NCBI GenBank assembly: GCA_019411365.1 | Contig: DXQT01000031.1 | Location: 1-29,061 of the forward strand | Direction of reading: 5' to 3' | Length of the DNA stretch: 29,061 nucleotides | DNA from: Roseburia sp. | GTDB lineage: Bacteria > Bacillota_A > Clostridia > Lachnospirales > Lachnospiraceae | Shown: positions 24,706 to 29,061 of the stretch, one piece after another | Numbering within the stretch: the stretch's first letter is position 1 | Layout: each line of letters starts with the position of its first letter | Translations under genes and position numbers: made by a program | The notes under the pieces: generated by a model | Seen by the model: the letters and a program-made list of their open reading frames with translations, nothing else | Database searches by the model: none | What the model was told of the DNA's origin: nothing

Positions 24706-26037
24706 TTATTCGGAAAGTACTTTGTTCAGGATGTCTGCGAGCGGAACCATGGCGTTTTTTGCCTCCTGCACGGTGTTGGTCTGCGCCCCGACCTCGACGA
24801 GCAGTGTTTTCGGACAGTAATGCATGTTGAAACGGTATCCTTTGAGGTAGATTTTTCTTGTGTATCCCGGATAGTATTCTGCGGCGGCAAGCTGCATCTG
24901 AAATGAAAATGCCAGATTATCCGCTATGTATGGATTGTACAGATAGGCGATATCCCCCAGTTTGGTCGTTCTGCTCAATCCGTTAAAAAACATTACTTTT
25001 GCCATGTCCGTTCCATTCACATTCGTGACAAGCCTTGTGTTCTCCCCCACGCCATCCCGGTGCAGATCTATGACCACGTCAATGCCCGGGTTGTCTGCCA
25101 GTATCTGCTCTAATGCCGGTGCTGCTTTGGAATACGCCTTATCACGGATGGTATCATATTCCCCGGTGTCGTGGATGACATTGTATCCATATTGCTGCGT
25201 CAGCAATTCTGTCAGATAATCCCCAACGCCCACAACCGTAGTTGAGCGGTCTCCGGGAATAGAATCCGCATACCCTTCCAGTGAATGGGTATGATAAATT
25301 AAGATTTGTGGCGTACTCGCATCATGTGCGATTTTCATATTTTTTCCGGTGAGTGCTGCCACATTTAACTGATCACTTTTTACAGTTGTTGTACTGTCCA
25401 CCTGATAAAAATTCTGCACAAGATAATCAAAATCGTTTAATTTATCCAGAGAATATTCGACTGCTTTCTGTGTTGCTGCTATGGGCGGTGCAACTGTGAG
25501 AGATGTCTGCTCTGCGGAGTTGGATGTTTCCTGCGAGGTGTCCGGGTTCTGTGCATTTGCAGCTGCCTGTGAATTGTCGGTGCTCTGCGCGTTATCTGCC
25601 GGCTGTGAACTGTCTGTATTCTGTGCATTATCTGTGCCCCCATTGTTTTGCATCACAACCTGTCCGTTCTCATCCACGTAGTTCTCGTCCAACGCTTCCA
25701 TCGCAAGGATCATCTCATAGGAAAGCGTGCTCTCTGCATCAGTTTCATAAGATTGTATCTGAACCGTATAATCTGCAATTGGAAATAATATTTTCTCCAC
25801 TTTGGCAAGAAAATGGTTACCGTTTTCCTTCTCTTCATAGTGAAGTCCCGGTGCCAGCACATCCACCACTGCCGTCCCTGCCATTTTTACTGCTGCTTTT
25901 TTCCCGATACTCCAAAGCTCCTGCCGATGTACAAAAAATGTTACAAGTGCTGTAACTACCAGCATTCCCATCAGATATTTTCCATATTTATTTTTAAATC
26001 TTCTTTTTTGATAACTTCTATAACCATGAAAATACAT
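24706..26037 (-). CDS. spoIIP: Stage II sporulation protein P, cell wall amidase/endopeptidase
   Basis: A 443-residue membrane-anchored peptidoglycan hydrolase that works with SpoIID and SpoIIM in engulfment. After a basic N-terminus, one transmembrane helix lies at about 23-38 (YLMGMLVVTALVTFFV). A Ser/Asn/Gln-rich linker at about 130-180 contains three 12-residue repeats. The catalytic domain has ILIYHTHSLEGYAD (His249, Glu254), VVIDLHRDGVG and LLVEVGAQTNTVQEAKNAM, the SpoIIP pattern. The ATG at 26037 follows AAGGTG; an ATG eight codons upstream lacks a ribosome binding site. It lies 27 bp after gpr, the conserved order in Firmicutes. Confidence 0.95.
   Translation of the reverse strand: MYFHGYRSYQKRRFKNKYGKYLMGMLVVTALVTFFVHRQELWSIGKKAAVKMAGTAVVDVLAPGLHYEEKENGNHFLAKVEKILFPIADYTVQIQSYETDAESTLSYEMILAMEALDENYVDENGQVVMQNNGGTDNAQNTDSSQPADNAQSTDNSQAAANAQNPDTSQETSNSAEQTSLTVAPPIAATQKAVEYSLDKLNDFDYLVQNFYQVDSTTTVKSDQLNVAALTGKNMKIAHDASTPQILIYHTHSLEGYADSIPGDRSTTVVGVGDYLTELLTQQYGYNVIHDTGEYDTIRDKAYSKAAPALEQILADNPGIDVVIDLHRDGVGENTRLVTNVNGTDMAKVMFFNGLSRTTKLGDIAYLYNPYIADNLAFSFQMQLAAAEYYPGYTRKIYLKGYRFNMHYCPKTLLVEVGAQTNTVQEAKNAMVPLADILNKVLSE
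25525..25632 (-). repeat. Three 36-bp tandem repeats in the spoIIP linker
   Basis: Residues 136-171 of SpoIIP are three imperfect 12-residue units: DNAQNTDSSQPA, DNAQSTDNSQAA and ANAQNPDTSQET. They form a flexible linker between the membrane anchor and the catalytic domain. Copy number may vary between strains. Confidence 0.85.
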
Positions 26038-26064
26038 AATACACCTTATGCCAGTTTCCATTCA

Positions 26065-27024
26065 TTATGCAAAAATGTTGTGATCGATCAAAGCGATATT
26101 TAACCCCTCTGATATGGTAAAACTTAATCTTTTGACAGATTCATCAATATCTTTTGGTGTCACAAACATGGTGTTCAGATTCGGAGACAACAGCTCCCGG
26201 ATCAATTCATATTTCTCTGTCTCATTGAGTTCTCCAAGAGTGTTGCCAAGCGTCTTAAGTTCGCTGCTCTGATTCATCGCCGTGATCAGATTAAACATCG
26301 TATCATTTACTATAGTGGCAGCGTCAACGACCGTTGGAACCCCGATTGCAATAACTGGAACACCAATGCTTTTCTCATTTAACCCGTGTCTGTGATTGCC
26401 GACACCGCTTCCCGGATTGATCCCGGTGTCCGTCACCTGAATGGTCCGGTTGAGACGCTTGGTATTTCTTGCTGCAAGCGCATCAATTGCGATCACAACA
26501 TCCGGTTTTGTCTCCTTCACAATTCCATTCACGATCTCCATAGATTCCATGCCTGTCTGTGCCATTACACCCGGAACAATACTGCTCACGCGATTGACAT
26601 GCTCTTTTCCAAACGCATATTTTCCGTATTCATTGATAATATGTCTCGTAATGTAGAGATTATCCACCACTCTTGGTCCCAATGCATCCGGCGTTACTGC
26701 CCGGTTTCCAAGCCCGACAATCAGTACGGAGACATCCTCTTTTTTTACGTCGATCAGCTGCTTTAACACTCTGGCAAGCTGTTCTGAGATCTCTCTGTGA
26801 TAATCTTCGTCCTCCTCATCCATATTCGATGCCTCGATCGTGATATAAGTACCTTTTGGTTTCTCCATGGCTTTTGCACCATTCTCCGTCTCGATCACCA
26901 CTGTGCTGATGGTTAGATTTTTACTGACATGCTCCTCCGAAAAACGGACGCCTTTCAGTTCCACCTTATCTTCCTGCATTTTTTCCTGCGTCTCTAATGC
27001 AAGGTCTGTTCTGATCTGGTACAT
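26065..27024 (-). CDS. gpr: Spore germination protease GPR
   Basis: A 319-residue zymogen protease that degrades small acid-soluble spore proteins at germination. The N-terminus MYQIRTDLALETQEKM carries the GPR propeptide-type start. The core shows VLIVGLGNRAVTPDALGPRVV, DVVIAIDALAARNTKRLNRTIQ and VTDTGINPGSGVGNHRHGLN, all characteristic of the family. A GTG two codons upstream is too close to the ribosome binding site; the ATG at 27024 lies 8 nt behind GGAG and was chosen. A sigma-G-like promoter at 27112-27141 agrees with forespore expression known for gpr. It is followed by spoIIP. Confidence 0.97.
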   Translation of the reverse strand: MYQIRTDLALETQEKMQEDKVELKGVRFSEEHVSKNLTISTVVIETENGAKAMEKPKGTYITIEASNMDEEDEDYHREISEQLARVLKQLIDVKKEDVSVLIVGLGNRAVTPDALGPRVVDNLYITRHIINEYGKYAFGKEHVNRVSSIVPGVMAQTGMESMEIVNGIVKETKPDVVIAIDALAARNTKRLNRTIQVTDTGINPGSGVGNHRHGLNEKSIGVPVIAIGVPTVVDAATIVNDTMFNLITAMNQSSELKTLGNTLGELNETEKYELIRELLSPNLNTMFVTPKDIDESVKRLSFTISEGLNIALIDHNIFA

Positions 27025-27111
27025 ATGCACTTCTCCTCTTTTTCATTCTGTGGATTTTCGTTACTGTTCCCAACTTATCTCTTTCTGTAACGAGTTCCCG
27101 CTCATTTTACT

Positions 27112-27141
27112 TAGTATGTCCCTGCCCTAAAAATTTATCCA
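27112..27141 (-). promoter_or_regulatory. Sigma-G/F-type forespore promoter of gpr
   Basis: TGGATA (27136-27141) and a perfect CATACTA (27112-27118) are spaced by 17 bp on the minus strand, about 88 bp upstream of the gpr ATG. A perfect DnaA-box sequence TTATCCACA (27135-27143, plus strand) overlaps the -35. Confidence 0.7.
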
Positions 27142-27232
27142 CAGCTTTTTAGGAATTTGCCCTCACCTTCAGATCGCCTTGAAATTTAGAAAAAGGTATT
27201 CAAAAAATTTGCAAAAAATGTCATTTTATATA

Positions 27233-27261
27233 TTGACAGCATTATAGAAATGTCCTATACT
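27233..27261 (+). promoter_or_regulatory. Sigma-A promoter of rpsT
   Basis: TTGACA (27233-27238) and TATACT (27256-27261) with a 17-bp spacer lie about 93 bp upstream of the rpsT start codon. Confidence 0.85.
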
Positions 27262-27353
27262 ACTCTAGTATGTTTACATTGAACTGTCCGTGTCCGGCTT
27301 TAATGTAACAATCATGAACAATTACAATCATAAAAAAATTGGAGGTGTACAGA

Positions 27354-27617
27354 TTGGCTAACATTAAATCTGCAAAGAAGAGAATTTTAGTAACTGAAAC
27401 AAAAGCTGCTAGAAACAAATCTATCAGATCTGAAGTGAAAACAGTAACCAAGAAAGTTGAGGCTGCTGTTGCTGCAAACGATAAGGAAGCTGCAAAAACT
27501 GCATTAACAGTTGCAATTTCTACTATCGAGAGCGCTGCTTCTAAAGGTGTTTATCACAAAAACAATTCTGCTAGAAAAGTTTCCCGTTTAACAAAGCTTG
27601 TTAACGCAATGGCTTAA
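27354..27617 (+). CDS. rpsT: 30S ribosomal protein S20
   Basis: An 87-residue basic, helical protein (LANIKSAKKRILVTETKAAR, then NKSIRSEVKTVTKKVEA and YHKNNSARKVSRLTKLVNAMA), the S20 pattern. S20 binds 16S rRNA early in 30S assembly. The start is a TTG at 27354, six bases after a perfect GGAGGTG; the ATG five codons upstream overlaps that ribosome binding site and is rejected. A rare start codon is known for S20 in other bacteria. The gene has its own promoter and terminator and lies between convergent holA and divergent gpr, the usual Firmicutes neighbourhood. Confidence 0.97.
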   Translation: MANIKSAKKRILVTETKAARNKSIRSEVKTVTKKVEAAVAANDKEAAKTALTVAISTIESAASKGVYHKNNSARKVSRLTKLVNAMA

Positions 27618-27645
27618 TAGAAGATAAATTAAAATTCGCGAATTC

Positions 27646-27681
27646 AAAAATCACCAGTACCGTCATACTGGTGATTTTTTT
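27646..27681. terminator. Bidirectional intrinsic terminator between rpsT and holA
   Basis: A 14-bp stem (27646-27659 with 27666-27679, AAAAATCACCAGTA and its complement) closes a 6-nt loop. Seven T follow on the plus strand and five on the minus strand, so it can serve both convergent genes. Confidence 0.9.
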
Positions 27682-27684
27682 ATA

Positions 27685-27717
27685 CAATAGAATGCACGCA
27701 AAGCGTGCATTCTATTG
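27685..27717. repeat. Perfect 15-bp hairpin overlapping the holA stop codon
   Basis: 27685-27699 and 27703-27717 are perfect complements with a 3-nt AAA loop. The holA stop codon (27712-27714) lies in one arm. No T run follows on either strand, so it may only aid the neighbouring terminator or protect mRNA ends. Confidence 0.85.
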
Positions 27718-28692
27718 TTTGCTGTATTTCATTAAAAAGAGTTCCACTGCCATCTGGTCATTCATTCGGCCGGTCTTTACCGCTTCCTCAAAATCCACAC
27801 CATCCCGGATTGCCTGCTTTAACTGCTGCATCGTAAATCCTTTTGCCTGCGTCACATTTCTCCGCACTGCAAACGGCGGGATTCCTGCTTTCTGTGCCAT
27901 CGTATTATTATCAAATCCCTTTTGCGACATATCCTTGACATTCAACAGGATCTGAAACTGTCTGGAGATCAGATACATAATCCGCATGGACGGCTCTTTT
28001 AATGTCAGCAGGTCATAATACAGGTCCAGCGCTTTCTTCTGATTATGCTCCGCGATCGCATTGACCATATCAAAAATTTTATTTGTGGTCTGCTCTGTCG
28101 TCACTGCCTCCACGTCCTTCGCCTCGATGACATCCTTATCCATACAGTAACAGATCAATTTTTCCAGCTCGCGGTCAATATTGCCCATATCCGTTCCGGT
28201 TTTGCTCAAAAAAAGCTGCATGACAGAACCTGTGATATTCTTCCCCTCTTTTTTCAGACGTGTCAAGATCCAGCGTGTCAGAAGTTCCTCTGTCTGTATT
28301 GTAAACTCCACAATCTTTCCTACATTTTTCACTGCCTTATAGAGCTTCGAGCGCTTGTCCACTTCCTCCTCCACAAAAAGAAACAGTGTCGTATCTGGAA
28401 CCTGCGGCATATACTCTGCCAGCTCCTCACAACTGCCCTTAAAAAAGCCGCTGTTTTCAATCAGGATCACTCTCCGGTCGGCAAAAAAAGGAAGGGTTTC
28501 CGACAGGTCGATCACCTCTTTCGGATTTGTGTCTTTTCCCTCATAAGCGGTAAAATTCATCGTATCATCGGGCTGCACCAACGCTTTTTTCAGCTTGTCT
28601 TTGTACTGTTTTTTCAGGTACGCCTCGTCGCCGTAGAGCAGATATATCTTTTTAAATTGTCCACTCTTAATATCTTCATCAATCGTTTTCAT
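27712..28692 (-). CDS. holA: DNA polymerase III delta subunit
   Basis: A 326-residue clamp-loader delta subunit. The N-terminus KIYLLYGDEAYLKKQYKDKL is typical of HolA/YqeN, followed by a degenerate AAA+ domain (ETLPFFADRRVILIENSGFF, TLFLFVEEEVDKRSKLYKAV), then DMGNIDRELEKLICY and the helical C-terminal collar domain. It opens the beta clamp within the clamp loader. Its position beside rpsT and gpr is conserved in Firmicutes. The stop codon sits in a 15-bp hairpin. The upstream gene, 9 bp away, may be in the same transcript. Confidence 0.96.
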   Translation of the reverse strand: MKTIDEDIKSGQFKKIYLLYGDEAYLKKQYKDKLKKALVQPDDTMNFTAYEGKDTNPKEVIDLSETLPFFADRRVILIENSGFFKGSCEELAEYMPQVPDTTLFLFVEEEVDKRSKLYKAVKNVGKIVEFTIQTEELLTRWILTRLKKEGKNITGSVMQLFLSKTGTDMGNIDRELEKLICYCMDKDVIEAKDVEAVTTEQTTNKIFDMVNAIAEHNQKKALDLYYDLLTLKEPSMRIMYLISRQFQILLNVKDMSQKGFDNNTMAQKAGIPPFAVRRNVTQAKGFTMQQLKQAIRDGVDFEEAVKTGRMNDQMAVELFLMKYSKQ

Positions 28693-28701
28693 TTTCGCCT
28701 G

Positions 28702-28875
28702 TTATCCAATCAAAGTGTACTGCATCAGTTCATAATGTAATCTGCTTCCCTCTGTGATCTCCATTGGGAGCAGCGCTCTTGCCACCAGTTTCAGCTCGCC
28801 GTCCGGCTCGTCTACCCTTCTTAAATGTGCATAGTCACCATCAATTTGTTCTACCATATAGTCACATACTAACAT
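28702..28875 (-). CDS. Small DUF3006-like protein
   Basis: A 57-residue protein if started at the ATG at 28875. The pattern VEQIDGDYAHLRRVDEPDGE, then a short hydrophobic stretch, ALLPMEITEGSRL and a short end, resembles the DUF3006 family (short beta-rich proteins reading as V-D-R-x-E-G-D, then L-P and E-G-x-x-L). The start is uncertain: GTG at 28917, ATG at 28875 and ATG at 28857 are all open and none has a convincing ribosome binding site. It is followed after 9 bp by holA. The function of the family is unknown. Confidence 0.5.
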   Translation of the reverse strand: MLVCDYMVEQIDGDYAHLRRVDEPDGELKLVARALLPMEITEGSRLHYELMQYTLIG

Positions 28876-29061
28876 ATGTTTCTGCCACTCAAAATGTGTT
28901 GAAATATACTCAAACACATCGAGAAATTGAAGTCCTTGCGGATACTTCTTACTGCTTCATTGTGTATGCTTTGGCGATTGTAAACAATACGCTACTCACA
29001 AGTTCTTGTACACTCCACAGTCGTAAATTCCTGCGATAGCCCGCAGTACATACTTACGTTT
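28876..29061. other. Unassigned right edge, possible gene tail
   Basis: No complete gene is recognised here. On the minus strand a frame enters from the right edge and ends at a TGA at 28996-28998; its last residues read KRKYVLRAIAGIYDCGVYKN plus Leu. It could be the C-terminus of the next gene, but 21 residues are not enough to name it. Between 28918 and 28995 nothing further is seen. Confidence 0.25.

Noticed and set aside
24064..24820. Plus- and minus-strand open frames within the inverted repeat, with RQTARPDSR in both arms
   Set aside because: They mirror each other because the arms are inverted copies; no ribosome binding sites and no family resemblance. They are by-products of the repeat.
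27135..27143. Replication origin near rpsT
   Set aside because: Only one perfect DnaA box was found; no cluster, no dnaA/dnaN and no unwinding element.

Overview
The window looks like a chromosomal segment of a spore-forming Clostridia bacterium, most likely a member of the Lachnospiraceae. The evidence is gene content: spoIVA, spoIIP, gpr and a Csp-type S8 protease, strong GGAGG-type ribosome binding sites, sigma-A promoters with AT-rich spacers, and the conserved neighbourhood holA / rpsT / gpr / spoIIP that is also found in Bacillus. No phage, insertion sequence, CRISPR array, tRNA or rRNA was seen.

Layout, left to right. (1) 1-2292: a minus-strand signalling unit with an OmpR-type response regulator, its membrane histidine kinase and the start of a two-helix membrane protein. 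(2) 2492-3127: a lone plus-strand LUD-domain gene. (3) 3253-10383: a six-gene minus-strand polyamine operon in the order speA, speE, carboxynorspermidine/carboxyspermidine dehydrogenase, nspC, aguA, aguB. Together the genes supply arginine -> agmatine -> N-carbamoylputrescine -> putrescine -> carboxyspermidine -> spermidine. (4) 10463-10864: a promoter, a structured RNA of about 370 nt and an intrinsic terminator directly in front of speA. I read this as a candidate attenuator or riboswitch-like leader for the operon. (5) 11012-14284: rpsU, alaS and a small membrane protein gene. (6) 14446-16499: a metallo-beta-lactamase-fold hydrolase overlapping an MtaD-type amidohydrolase. (7) 16650-20269: spoIVA, a diacylglycerol kinase-like gene and a membrane diguanylate cyclase. 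(8) 20455-24154: a Csp-like subtilase divergent from asnB. (9) 24179-24692: a 514-bp near-symmetrical inverted repeat between convergent asnB and spoIIP. (10) 24706-28875: spoIIP, gpr, rpsT, holA and a small DUF3006-like gene.

The most interesting signals are non-coding. The speA leader has a strong promoter, tandem hairpins, a perfect 12-bp terminator, a possible 10-bp antiterminator and a tiny ORF whose stop codon lies in the terminator stem. At spoIVA, a hairpin that ends upstream transcription also hides the ribosome binding site, and a sigma-E-like -10 element lies in its distal arm and loop, so only transcripts started there would be free to be translated. The 514-bp foldback element has 29-bp perfect ends and a perfect 14-bp central hairpin. 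In the polyamine operon, a SpeE homologue with an altered active-site loop sits in a pathway that does not need it, with no speD in view. All functional calls come from reading the sequence and from knowledge of the families; no searches were run.
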